Source of the DNA: Haliea sp.
GTDB lineage: Bacteria; Pseudomonadota; Gammaproteobacteria; Pseudomonadales; Halieaceae
DNA: 64,000 bases
Assembly: GCA_016704305.1 (NCBI GenBank)
Contig: JADJAL010000029.1
Coordinates: 1-64,000 of the forward strand
Direction: 5' to 3'
The notes beneath the pieces are model-generated. The model was not told the DNA's origin. It did not search any database and saw nothing but the letters and a program-made list of their open reading frames with translations. Below, in pieces: positions 47,654 to 58,300 of this stretch. How positions within the stretch are numbered: position 1 is the stretch's first letter; each line of letters opens with the position of its first letter. The position numbers and the translations under genes were made by a program.

Positions 47654-49145
47654 TTACTTTTCTGCCTCGGCAAACCAGGGTGCTCTGGCCGTCATGATCA
47701 ATTCGCCTGCGCGTTCTGCTGTCATATCCGGAATATCCATCAGGTCGTCCACACCTTGTTCCGCGAGATCTTCCATAGTCACGATTGAACGGCTCGCCAA
47801 TATGTAGGCGAGGTGCCTATCCATACCATCCAGCGTCAACAAATCTTCAGCTGGCTCTTGTGCCCCCAGTTGCTCTTCAGACGCAATAGCCATAGTAAGC
47901 AGCGCATCCTTGGCCCGAGCGCGCAATTCCTCGGCGATATCCACATCGAAGCCCTCGATAGCGGTCATTTCTTCCAGCGGCACATACGCCACCTCTTCCA
48001 GGGTGGTAAAACCCTCTTCAACAAGGATTTCGGCCACGTCCTCATCAATATCAAGGGCATCGACGAACAACTTGATTACCTGTCCCGCTTCAGCATCGTG
48101 CTTCTCGGCGGCGTCCTCCAGACTCATGACATTTATGGTCCACTGGGTGAGCTGCGCAGCCAGCCGAACATTCTGGCCGGAGCGCCCGATAGCCTGGGCC
48201 AGATTATCCTGGGAAACCGCCACATCCATTGTGCCGCTATCTTCATCCATAACAATCGACTCGACTTCAGCCGGCGCCATTGCATTGATTACCAGCTGCG
48301 CCGGATTATCATCCCAGAGCACGATATCCACCCGCTCATTATCCAACTCATTGGACACAGCTTGGACGCGCGATCCGCGCATGCCAACACAGGCGCCCAC
48401 CGGATCAATGCGCTGATCATTGGTCTTTACCGCGATTTTGGCGCGCGAGCCCGGGTCGCGCGCGGCGGCGCGAATCTGGATCACCTCCTCGGCGATTTCA
48501 GGCACTTCAATCTTGAACAGCTCTATCAACATCTCGGTACAGGAACGACTGAGTATCAATTGGGGACCACGCGCTTCAGTACTGATTTCCTTCAGGATGG
48601 CGCGCACACGGTCATTAACCCGAAAAGTTTCGCGACCAACCAGTTGATCGCGCGGCAGTAACCCCTCGGCATTATTGCCGAGGTCGACGATAACATTATC
48701 CCGTGTAACCTTTGACGGTCCCCGCGACCAGTTCGCCAACCCGACCAAGGTATTGTTCTACCACCTGAGCGCGCTCCGCATCACGAACGCGCTGTACTAT
48801 GACTTGCTTGGCCGTTTGTGCAGCGATACGCCCGAATTCGACATTCTCGACCCGTTCCTCGAAAATATCGCCGGGTTTCAAATTTGGATCCTGCTCCAGT
48901 GCTTCTTCTGTTGTGAACTGTGTGCCCAACAGCGCCATTTCGTCATCGGGCACCACCAGCCACCGGCGCACTGAAACGTAATCACCGGTTTTTCGGTCGA
49001 TCGTGACATGAATGTCAGCGTCTTCGTCGTAGCGCTTTTTGGTCGCTGTTGCCAGCGCCAATTCAATCGCCTCAAAGATGATGTCCTCGGACACACCTTT
49101 CTCATTGGAGACAGCCTCAGCCACCAACAGAATTTCTTTTGTCAT
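47654..49145 (-). CDS. nusA: transcription factor NusA (one frameshift)
   Basis: The N-terminal RNAP-binding domain (MTKEILLVAEAVSNEKGVSE; AIELALATATKKRYDEDADI) lies in the frame 49145-48696. S1, KH1/KH2 (VGACVGMRGSRVQAVSNELD; SQDNLAQAIGRSGQNVRLAA) and two C-terminal helix-hairpin-helix repeats are in the frame ending at 47654. The break is near 48712, between ELVAGTVK and VTRDNVIVDLGNNAEGLLP. The total of about 495 aa equals E. coli NusA, so a one-base sequence error is likely for this essential gene. Confidence 0.94.
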
Positions 49146-49174
49146 TTCAAGCCTCGCCAGTTCTCAATCCGCGT

Positions 49175-49630
49175 TCAGACACGGGGTTGTACACGCGCCT
49201 TCTCTATCGCGCCATGGGGTAATAAAAACTCGTGATCGTCGATCTGTATCACGACGTCCTCGCCCTCAATTCCCTTTAAAATGCCTTTGAACTTGCGCCG
49301 TCCTTCGAACGCACTGCGCAAGCGTAATTCCACTATTTCGCCAACATAAGCTTCATATTGGCTCATCTTGAATAGCAAACGATCCATTCCCGGGGACGAG
49401 ACTTCAAGCGTATATTCCCCGGTGATAGGATCCTCAACATCGAGAATCGCACTCACCTGTCCACTGACGAGTGCGCAATCTTCGACATTGATGCCCGCAG
49501 GATTGTCTATATAGACACGCACAATACTGTGCTTCCCCTGCGCCACGTACTCCACACCCCACAGCTGGTAGCCCAACGCCTCCACTGTAGATTGCAACAT
49601 GTCTGCAATTTGCTGGTCTTTGCTCGCCAC
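49175..49630 (-). CDS. rimP: ribosome maturation factor RimP
   Basis: The protein shows VEALGYQLWGVEYVAQGKHS, VYIDNPAGINVEDCALVSGQ and VSAILDVEDPITGEYTLEV, followed by SSPGMDRLLFKMSQYEAYVG, which is typical RimP. The frame opens back to 49690, but that part lies inside the terminator hairpin following the tRNA. GTG at 49630 (VASKDQQIADML) is the likely start, giving about 151 aa; ATG at 49600 is an alternative. It acts in 30S maturation and heads rimP-nusA-infB. Confidence 0.92.
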   Translation of the reverse strand: MASKDQQIADMLQSTVEALGYQLWGVEYVAQGKHSIVRVYIDNPAGINVEDCALVSGQVSAILDVEDPITGEYTLEVSSPGMDRLLFKMSQYEAYVGEIVELRLRSAFEGRRKFKGILKGIEGEDVVIQIDDHEFLLPHGAIEKARVQPRV

Positions 49631-49654
49631 AGGCGGTTTGATTACCCCATGTAC

Positions 49655-49682
49655 GAAAAAGCCCCTAAAAAGGGGCTTTTTC
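49655..49682 (-). terminator. hairpin between tRNA-fMet and rimP
   Basis: GAAAAAGCCCCT-AAAA-AGGGGCTTTTTC is a perfect 12-bp stem. On the minus strand it ends in GGGGCTTTTTC, 39 bp after the tRNA. It should terminate or attenuate transcription between tRNA-fMet and rimP, as in the E. coli metY-rimP leader. Confidence 0.8.
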
Positions 49683-49720
49683 ATCTTCACACTGCCTACT
49701 CTGGAGCCGACAGTGCCAAT

Positions 49721-49797
<77 letters not shown>

Positions 49798-49882
49798 TCA
49801 AAACTTCCTCGACTGTGATGCGCCCCTCGGCACATCACTTTGAGCCCTTACTCGTCTCTGGAGCTCAATTTCGAGGCTGTGC

Positions 49883-49911
49883 ATTATAGGGAGCACCCCC
49901 ACCCCGGTCAA
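49883..49911 (-). promoter_or_regulatory. sigma-70 promoter for tRNA-fMet
   Basis: On the minus strand TTGACC, a 17-base spacer and a perfect TATAAT precede the tRNA by about 85 bp, close to the ideal consensus. It should drive tRNA-fMet and, by readthrough, rimP-nusA-infB. Confidence 0.85.
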
Positions 49912-49961
49912 CCGTGGACAGTCGAAAAATTAATGTAATAAAAAGGCATGTAGTATTGTTG

Positions 49962-49982
49962 CCAATCGTTCTCATTAAGATT
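49962..49982. promoter_or_regulatory. candidate Fur box upstream of bfd
   Basis: The minus strand reads TTAATGAGAACGATTGG here, close to the common Fur-box half pattern AATGAnAAnnATT, about 40 bp upstream of bfd. Iron-starvation control of bfd by Fur is established in other gammaproteobacteria. The match is partial. Confidence 0.45.
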
Positions 49983-50020
49983 ACGATAAAGCCATTATCA
50001 CTTGTAACACGGTTAGCGCC

Positions 50021-50224
50021 ATGTATGTCTGCCTCTGTAAAGGGATAACCGATAGTCAAATCCGTGCTGCCATCGAAGATGGAGCGAGCTCATTTAAAGA
50101 CGTGCGCAACACGCTGGGGGTGGCCAGCCAGTGTGGGAAGTGCGGAATACTCACCCGTGAAATCCTGCGTGAAACCCTGCTTGACAGTAGTCAGGAACAA
50201 GAATTGTTCTACGCGCTCAGCTAG
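50021..50224 (+). CDS. bfd: bacterioferritin-associated ferredoxin Bfd
   Basis: The 67-residue BFD-like [2Fe-2S] protein starts MYVCLCKGITDSQIRAAIED and has the four Cys ligands (CLC near the start; CGKC at about 38-41). It reduces bacterioferritin iron for release. A bacterioferritin gene follows 185 bp downstream, and a putative Fur box lies upstream. Confidence 0.92.
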   Translation: MYVCLCKGITDSQIRAAIEDGASSFKDVRNTLGVASQCGKCGILTREILRETLLDSSQEQELFYALS

Positions 50225-50408
50225 CCCAAAATTGCCTTTATCCACCTTGGAAATCTCATCTCCAAAGCCCATAAGGGATTGGATGCGATTCTAAATCTCT
50301 CGTATTACTATTTATTATTCGCCTTATTAATCAATGACTTACGTTTGACGAGCAGCCTCGATCGACGGCATAATGTGCCTTTCTGCAACACAAGAAAGGA
50401 GGCATTCC

Positions 50409-50885
50409 ATGAAGGGCGACGCAAAAGTCATCCAGTATTTGAATAAGGTGTTGGGCAATGAACTCATCGCCATCAATCAGTATTTCCTGCACTAACGCAT
50501 GTACAAAAACTGGGGCCTCAAGGCATTGGCAGACCATGAATACGAAGAGTCTATCGATGAGATGAAGCACGCCGACAAATTAACAGAGCGTATTTTGTTC
50601 CTGGAGGGGCTGCCCAATTTGCAGGATCTGGGCAAACTGCTGATCGGCGAAGATACCCAGGAAGCCCTCAAGTGCGACCTCAAACTTGAACTTAAGGCCA
50701 TACCCGACTTGCGGGAGGCCATCGCGCACTGCGAGTCGGTGCGAGACTATATCTCGCGGGAGTTGCTGGAACACATACTTGAATCTGAAGAAGAGCATGT
50801 TGACTGGCTGGAAACCCAACTTGGCCTGATCGACAAGGTCGGCATACAGAACTACCTGCAGAGCGTAATGGAAGACCCGTCCTGA
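50409..50885 (+). pseudogene. bfr: bacterioferritin with an in-frame stop
   Basis: MKGDAKVIQYLNKVLGNELI begins a canonical bacterioferritin behind AGAAAGGAGG. After AINQYFLH a TAA (50493-50495) replaces the usual Ala/Ser codon, and the same frame continues RMYKNWGLKALADHEYEESI to a stop at 50885. ESIDEMKHADKL holds the haem Met and ferroxidase Glu/His; ESEEEHVDWLETQLGL holds others. The first helix carries a ferroxidase Glu (GNELI), so a product restarted at ATG 50499 would lack it. Either a real nonsense mutation or a sequence error; the rest of the gene is intact. Confidence 0.85.
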
Positions 50886-50905
50886 CGTTGGTGCCGCAAA
50901 GTTTC

Positions 50906-51346
50906 TCAGTCCACGTCAGGCAGGTCTTTTCCGTTGACATGAATTAACCTTCCTTCTCTGGTGAGCAGGAAGGTCTCACCCGACCGAACATCCAATCCCA
51001 GCAGTGCGGCAATTTCGTTGTATTGACGTGATCGGGCGCGTTGTATGTCAACCCCACTTGCGCAATCAATTGCTGATTGTGCTTTACAAATTGCCTGCCA
51101 ATCGTTGTGTGAAAAAAGATATTCAGGTCGATACTGCTCGACCAACTGCAGCCCCAAATCGAGAGTTTGGTGTTCTGGAAAAATAATGGCCAAACTGTTG
51201 CTAGGGCTGTTCTGGTCAACCATTGACTCTCTGTATCTTCGCCAGTCTATTGCTACACCATTGATGTATCTGGCGGGTTCCGCGTCCTTCGTCTGGATTT
51301 GTGACAGGGCTACCTGAACACCTTGAAGGAAAATGCTGAACTCCAT
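50906..51346 (-). CDS. hypothetical protein, last gene of the giant-protein cluster
   Basis: This is a 146-aa soluble protein without a signal peptide or recognised motif. The segments FPEHQTLDLGLQLVEQYRPE and YNEIAALLGLDVRSGETF look globular. Its ATG overlaps the stop of the thioredoxin-fold gene by one base, so the pair is coupled. The C-terminal part (FLLTREGRLIHVNGKDL) resembles the end of DsbC/DsbG-like proteins only in a general way. Function unknown. Confidence 0.55.
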   Translation of the reverse strand: MEFSIFLQGVQVALSQIQTKDAEPARYINGVAIDWRRYRESMVDQNSPSNSLAIIFPEHQTLDLGLQLVEQYRPEYLFSHNDWQAICKAQSAIDCASGVDIQRARSRQYNEIAALLGLDVRSGETFLLTREGRLIHVNGKDLPDVD

Positions 51347-51828
51347 TAATAGGGTAACTCGCCACCATTTCCATCATTCGTTGCTCGCCTCAAGTCACTA
51401 ATGTCCGTTTGAACCATGCCCGCTTTGCATGCAACAGATGTCCCGACTGATGGAGATTCGGACGTGACAACCAAGTTATTTAAAACTGCCCTGCCTGTAG
51501 GTTGTTCGCACAAGAAAAACGGCCTGATCGCCTCTTCACTACGTTGACCAAAAACGGGGGCCCAATAAATGAACAGGTTGTACTCGGTAACCTGGTCAAA
51601 TTTTGGGATTACCTTCTTACAATAAGGGCACAGTGGGTCAACAAACGCTACCACGGTGGGTCGGTTCGGCTGCCATTCGTTATACAGGAATGCCTTATCT
51701 CGCACGGGGTCCGGGATATTCATTGCGCCTTCGGCTAGAGAACTGACGACAGCTACCGCAGCGCAAATGAACAGGAACACACCGTTCCCAACCAGTGACT
51801 TCAGATTGAACAAACGCACAACGCTCAC
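51346..51828 (-). CDS. exported thioredoxin-fold protein with CPYC motif
   Basis: The 160-aa protein starts GTG at 51828. An N-terminal hydrophobic segment (GVFLFICAAVAVVSSLAEGA) serves as signal or anchor. VVAFVDPLCPYCKKVIPKFD follows, the active site of DsbC/DsbG/DsbA-type thiol oxidoreductases. Further Cys residues lie in FFLCEQP and VACKAGM. It probably works in the periplasm on disulphides. Both start and stop overlap the neighbouring genes, indicating an operon with the single-pass protein upstream. Confidence 0.7.
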   Translation of the reverse strand: MSVVRLFNLKSLVGNGVFLFICAAVAVVSSLAEGAMNIPDPVRDKAFLYNEWQPNRPTVVAFVDPLCPYCKKVIPKFDQVTEYNLFIYWAPVFGQRSEEAIRPFFLCEQPTGRAVLNNLVVTSESPSVGTSVACKAGMVQTDISDLRRATNDGNGGELPY

Positions 51829-52233
51829 TCGTTCGGTGATTGCGCGGATGCCATCTCTTCCATTGCGATCGGCAGCACCGTTTCGCTATAGGTCGCCAAC
51901 GCCTGTTGCAGTTCCTCACGCAGGACCTGCCGCTGCTTCGGATCAGCGCGCACCGTGTCACTCGCGGGCCATCGCCAGTATCTTCTCTTCCTGCTGGTCT
52001 GCGACTGCCCGCTGCGCCTGTGTCACTGCAGGGGGCGCTTGCTTCGGCTGCGCCGCAGGTTGGTGAGGCAACCCGGCCGGACCCTGGTCAACCAACGCCG
52101 CTTCCTGCGCCGGATCCGTGCGCAGCGCCTGCCCTTCCGTGACCTGCGGCGTGTCAGTGTCGTTCGCCAGGAACAACGACAGCCCCCCAACCACGAGCAC
52201 AAGTACCACTATGGACCAACCCGCATACTTCAT
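51825..52233 (-). CDS. single-pass membrane protein, Gln/Pro/Ala-rich (one frameshift)
   Basis: MKYAGWSIVVLVLVVGGLSL is a membrane anchor. A low-complexity linker follows (GLPHQPAAQPKQAPPAVTQ), then after one frameshift near 51963 a helical C-terminus (LREELQQALATYSETVLPIA) ending at 51825. It is about 135 aa. The start lies 87 bp after the stop of the giant Ig protein, and the stop overlaps the GTG of the thioredoxin-fold gene. Family unknown. Confidence 0.55.
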
Positions 52234-52319
52234 CTGTCACCCTCGCTCTCTCGGCTCTCTCGGCACCCTCGACTCCATCACCGACACCGCCCTGCCTGTG
52301 TACCTCTAATCCGCTACCC

Positions 52320-55300
52320 TTAATCCGCCGTAAAGAACCGCCGCGAATCCCTGTTGATAAGATTGCCCGCCAGATCCGTAAAATACGAGTAACTCACATA
52401 CAGCCGGTATTGGTGGTTGGCCGCCAACGCATCCGCCGGTTCGAACGTCAAGGTGATGCCATCCGCAGCGATGCCAATAACACCCGGTACAGAGGCATTG
52501 AGCGTTTCCATCCCATAAATAAAATCTGGCCGCATCGACCGACGTCGGATCCACACGCTCATCCAGCACCACGCAATATCGCATCCAGTGCCAGTGTTTG
52601 ATCGGCTGTAAAACTCCATTGGATAATATTGCCGCGGGTGGTGTCCCCAACCAACCCTGTCGTGAAGTCAATCGCCTGCGGAGCCGCCAGCGGGTTGCCC
52701 ACCGTGTCAACAATGCCGCCAATGTCCAGCCGGTAACTCCACCGGGCGACAGCGGCCCGCTCAGGTTCAGCGTCAGCAGGTCCACCGCACTGCTGAACGT
52801 CAGTGATGCCGGCACTACGTTATTGAGCCCATCACGAAGATTCAAATCCGTAATCGACGCCACGTTGATCGCTTCACTGAACCGCACATTCAATTTGACA
52901 TTGGTCGGCACGCCGCCCAGTCCATCCGCGACCGACACCGCCCTCACCACGGGTGCCGTCGCATCCTCCACGCCACTGGTCGTGAAGCCACGGCTCGTGC
53001 CGTTGATCCGATTCCCGCCAGGTCATACAGGTAGGTGTTGTACGTCACGTACAGCGTGTACGAATGACCCGCCTGCAACGCCTCGTCCCGCACAAAGCGC
53101 AACCGCTGGCCATCCGCACTCACCGTGCCACTGCCGCGCATGAAACGCCCCTGCGTATTGCTGTACAACGCAAAACTCGCCTGGCCCGTCGCCGGGTCCG
53201 TATTCACCAGCGTCGGATCAATGCGCTCGCTCAACGCAATCTCCAGCACCGCGTTCAATGGCAGTACCGCACCCTGCGCGTAACTCCAGTTCACGATACC
53301 GCCCCTGCACGTTATCCAGCCCATCACCCGTGGTGAACGTCATCGCCACCGGCACCAGCAGCGGATTGCCACTGATATCCTGCACACCGGACACCGACAA
53401 CAGGTAGCTGCTATTGGGCGCCAGCAAACTGCGCGGCACCACGGTCACCATACGGCGATCACTGCTGAAGCTGATATCGGCCGTCACCGCCGTGCCACCT
53501 TCATCCTGCAATTGCACGCCCGCAGTGAGGATCGGATTCAGCGGCTCATCAAAGCGCACACCCACGCGCACGTTGGTCGGCACCGCAGTCTGGCCGTCGA
53601 ACAAGGTCGCCGCCTCGAACAGCGGACCGGTACTGTCCTCCTCAAACCCGGTCGTAAAGGTGTATGACGGACCGGACATGCTGTTCCCGCTCAGGTCGCG
53701 CAGGCTGAAGGCGTACCAGTAATACAGCCGGCCCGGCGCCAGCGCATCCACCGGCACCAGCGTCAGGCGCCGGCCATCCGCACTCAGGTCCAGGGTGGTC
53801 GGTACGTTCGTGTTCGTACTGGTATCGTAAAGGTACACGCCACTGCTGCTGACACTAACCGGGTCAACCGGTTCGCTGAACGCATGTACCAGCACCGGAT
53901 TCTGTGCCACACCCGTCGCACCACTGGGCACCGATGTCGTCACCACGCTGCCACTGCCCAGGTCCGGTCCATCGCCCGTCGTGAAGGTCGTGCTGCCCGC
54001 CACCGCATTGCCCGCATGGTCGCTGAACGTCGGCAGCGTTTCCGTCACGGCGGTGTTCGCAGGCAGCGTCCCCGCTCGCTCATAGCGCACCACCTCGTTA
54101 CTCTCGCTGAACTGGATGTTGTTGGTCTGGCCCAGCAAGCCCGCATTGGCCACAAAGTTGCTCACCGCTTCATCAAAGCGCACCGCGTAGTACGGGTTGG
54201 TACCCACGCCGCTTTCGCCTTCCGGCGGGTTCAGCGCCAGGATCAGCGGCGTGCGGTCATCCACCACCGAACCCGGTCCCGTGTAGACGTACTGGTAGTT
54301 ACTGAAGGCTTGCGTATCGCCATCCGTGTCCGTAATGCCAGACTCCAGCCGCAGGTAGTAGATCTGGCTCGTCGCCGGGGCCTCCGGGACCTCCAGTGCT
54401 ACCGACGGCACCACCGTCATGATCTGGCCCGGTACCGTGTCATAGCCCACATCACCCGGCTCGGTATTCAGGCTGACCGTCACCGGCACGCGCGTGCCGT
54501 TGTAGTTCTTCTCCAGCCACACCGTGCTGTCCGTCAGCGAATCCGGGTTCAGCGGCTCCGACCACAACACCTGCAAGGTCGGGTTCAACACACATTCTGT
54601 GCTGCTGTTCGGCGAGAACACCTGCACCGACGGCCTCACGCCCACACCGTCACTGGTCGTACCCGTGTAGAAATAGCTGCTGAAGTTGTTCAGCGGGTTG
54701 TTCGACTCATCCTGCGCAACGTCACTCAGGTACACCTGTATCAGCGACCCCTGTGCAAACGGCGTATCCTTGGTAAAGCGCACCGTCTGCCCGTTCCCAG
54801 CACTTCCAGCACACCCTCGTCGTCAATCACCACGCCGTTCTGCGCGATATGGAACGCCTCTTCAACACTGTCCGCATCCAGTGGCTCATTGATGTACATC
54901 ACCACTTCGTTAATGCCCAGCCAGTTGCTCGTGCCGTTGCCCGGCAACACCCGCGATACCGAGGGCCGGCCACCGTCGTTATTGAGCACCGAGGTGGTGA
55001 ACACACTCACGTACGGCGCTATGGCATTGTCGCTCAGGGTCGGGAACCCGCGAGGTGATCGCCACGCCCACCACGCTCTCCGGTGGCAGCGTCGCCGTCA
55101 GCGTCACTTCCCGGCCATCGGCCGAGCGGAACACCGACGGCGCGATCAGGCTGCCGTTCGCATACAGCGCGATATTCCCGCTCGTCAGCGTCGCCGGCGC
55201 CATCGGCTCGCTGAAGGTCAGCACCACGCTCGTGAGCGGACTCACATCAATCGCATTGGCCTGTGGCGAGATCGCCAATACCGTCGGCGCGCCACTGTCC

Positions 55301-58300
55301 TCCAGTACCGACGTGGTAAAGCGGTACGTGCCACTGGAACGCGAATTACCCGCACGATCCACCGCCGTGGTGTTGACGCTGTACTGCGTGCTGCCCAACA
55401 GCGCAAACGCCGGCGTGAACGTCACCGTGTTACCCGACACGGCATAATCCCCCGGCACGGTAATGCCCGCACCGGTCACCACAGGCCGTCAGCAGGCTGA
55501 GCGCCTCGTCGTAGGTGATCGTGACCGTGCTCGTCACCGCAACATCGGTGGCATTGCTGGCCGGCACGATGGCTTTGCAGCACCGGACCGGTGGTATCGG
55601 CCGCGCCACTGGCGGCCGTGGTAAAGCTCAGCACCGTGGTCACCAGCGCATTGCCCGCGTAATCACACAGGCCATCCAGCGACAAACTGTACGCAGCACC
55701 GGTCGACAGGGCCACATCCGGTGTCACCGTGATGGTCCGCCGGTCAGCACCCAGCGCGACCGAGGCCGCCACCGGCACACCGCCGGACAGCAGCGACACG
55801 CGATCCAGGCAGCTGTCGCTGAGCGCCTCGTCCGTGCTGAACACAAAGCGGCTGTTCACCGCCATCAATAGACCCATCGGGCAGGCTGGTGTCGGTCACC
55901 ACCGGGATCGTGGTGTCCTCCACGCCACTGGTCGTGAAGCCACGGCTCGTGCCGTTGATCCGATTCCCCGCCAGGTCATACAGGTAGGTGTTGTACGTCA
56001 CGTACAGCGTGTACGAATGACCCGCCTGCAACGCCTCGTCCGCACAAAGCGCAACCGCTGGCCATCCGCACTCACCGTGCCACTGCCGCGCATGAAACGC
56101 CCCCTGCGTATTGCTGTACAACGCAAAACTCGCCTGCCCGTCGCCGGGTCCGTATTCACCAGCGTCGGATCAATGCGCTCGCTCAACGCAATCTCCAGCA
56201 CCGCGTTCAATGGCAGTACCGCACCCTGCGCGTAACTCCAGTTCACGATACCGCCCTGCACGTTATCCAGCCCATCACCCGTGGTGAACGTCATCGCCAC
56301 CGGCACCAGCAGCGGATTGCCACTGATATCCTGCACACCCGACACCGACAACAGGTAGCTGCTGTTGGGCGCCAGCAAACTGCGCGGCACCACGGTCACC
56401 GTACGGCGATCACTGCTGAAGCTGATATCAGCCGTCACCGCCGTGCCACCTTCATCCTGCAATTGCACGCCCGCAGTGAGGATCGGATTCAGCGGCTCAT
56501 CAAAGCGCACACCCACCGCACGTTGGTCGGCACCGCAGTCTGGCCGTCGAACAAGGTCGCCGCCTCGAACAGCGGACCGGTGCTGTCCTCCTCAAACCCT
56601 GTCGTAAGTAGGGTACGACGGACCGGACATGCTGTTCCCGCTCAGGTCGCGCAGGCTGAAGGCATACCAGTAATACAGCCGGCCCGGCGCCAGCGCCTCC
56701 ACCGGCACCAGCGTCAGGCGCCGGCCATCCGCACTCAGGTCCAGGCTGGCCGGTACGTACAGGCCCGTACTGGTGTCATACAGGTACGCCGCTGTCGCTG
56801 ACACTGACCAGGTCAACCGGTTCGCTGAACGCACGCACCAGCACCGGATTCTGCGCCACACCCGTCGCACCACTGGGCACCGACGTCGTCACCACACTGC
56901 CACTGCCCAGGTCCGGTCCATCGCCCGTCGTGAAGGTCGTGCTGCCGCCACCGCATTGCCCGCATGGTCGCTGAACGTCGGCAGCGTTTCCGTCACGGCG
57001 GTGTTCGCAGGCAGCGTCCCCGCTCGCTCACTAGCGCACCACCTGGTTGCTCTCGCTGAACTGGATGTTGTTGGTCTGGCCCAGCAAGCCCGCATTGGCC
57101 ACAAAGTTGCTCACCGCTTCATCAAAGCGCACCGCGTAGTACGGGTTGGTACCCACGCCGCTTTCGCCTTCCGGCGGGTTCAGCGCCAGGATCATCGGCG
57201 TGCGGTCATCCACCACCGAACCCGGTCCCGTGTAGACGTACTGGTAGTTACTGAAGGCTTGCGTATCGCCATCCGTGTCCGTAATGCCAGACTCCAGCCG
57301 CAGGTAGTAGATCTGGCTCGTCGCCGGGGCCTCCGGCACCTCCAGCGCTACCGACGGCACCACCGTCATGATCTGGCCCGGTACCGTGTCATAGCCCACA
57401 TCACCCGGCTCGGTATTCAGGCTGACCGTCACCGGCACGCGCGTGCCGTTGTAGTTCTTCTCCAGCCACACCGTGCTGTCCGTCAGCGAATCCGGGTTCA
57501 GCGGCTCCGACCACAACACCTGCAAGGTCGGGTTCAACACCACATTCTGCGTGCCGCTGTTCGGCGAGAACACCTGCACCGACGGCCTCACGCCCACACC
57601 GTCACTGGTCGTACCCGTGTAAAAATAGCTGCTGAAGTTGTTCAGCGGGTTGTTCGACTCATCCTGCGCAACGTCACTCAGGTACACCTGTATCAGCGAC
57701 CCTGTGCAAACGGCGTATCCTTGGTAAAAGCGCACCGTCTGCCCGTTCCCCAGCACTTCCAGCACACCCTCGTCGTCAATCACCACGCCGTTCTGCGCGA
57801 TATGGAACGCCTCTTCAGCACTGTCCGCATCCAGTGGCTCATTGATGTACATCACCACTTCGTTAATGCCCAGCCAGTTGCTCGTGCCGTTGCCCGGCAA
57901 CACCCGCGATACCGAGGGCCGGCCACCCGTCGTTATTGAGCACCGAGGTGGTGAACACACTCACGTACGGCGCTATTGCATTGTCGCTCAGGTCGGTAAC
58001 CCGCGAGGTGATCGCCACGCCCACCACGCTCTCCGGTGGCAGCGTCGCCGTCAGCGTCACTTCGGCCATCGGCCGAGCGGAACACCGACGGCGCGATCAG
58101 GCTGCCGTTCGCATACAGCGCGATATTCCCGCTCGTCAGCGTCGCCGGCGCCATCGGCTCGCTGAAGGTCAGCACCACGCTCGTCAGCGGACTCACATCA
58201 ATCGCATTGGCCTGTGGCGAGATCGCCAATACCGTCGGCGCGCCACTGTCCTCCAGTACCGACGTGGTAAACCGGTACGTGCCACTGGAACGCGAATTAC

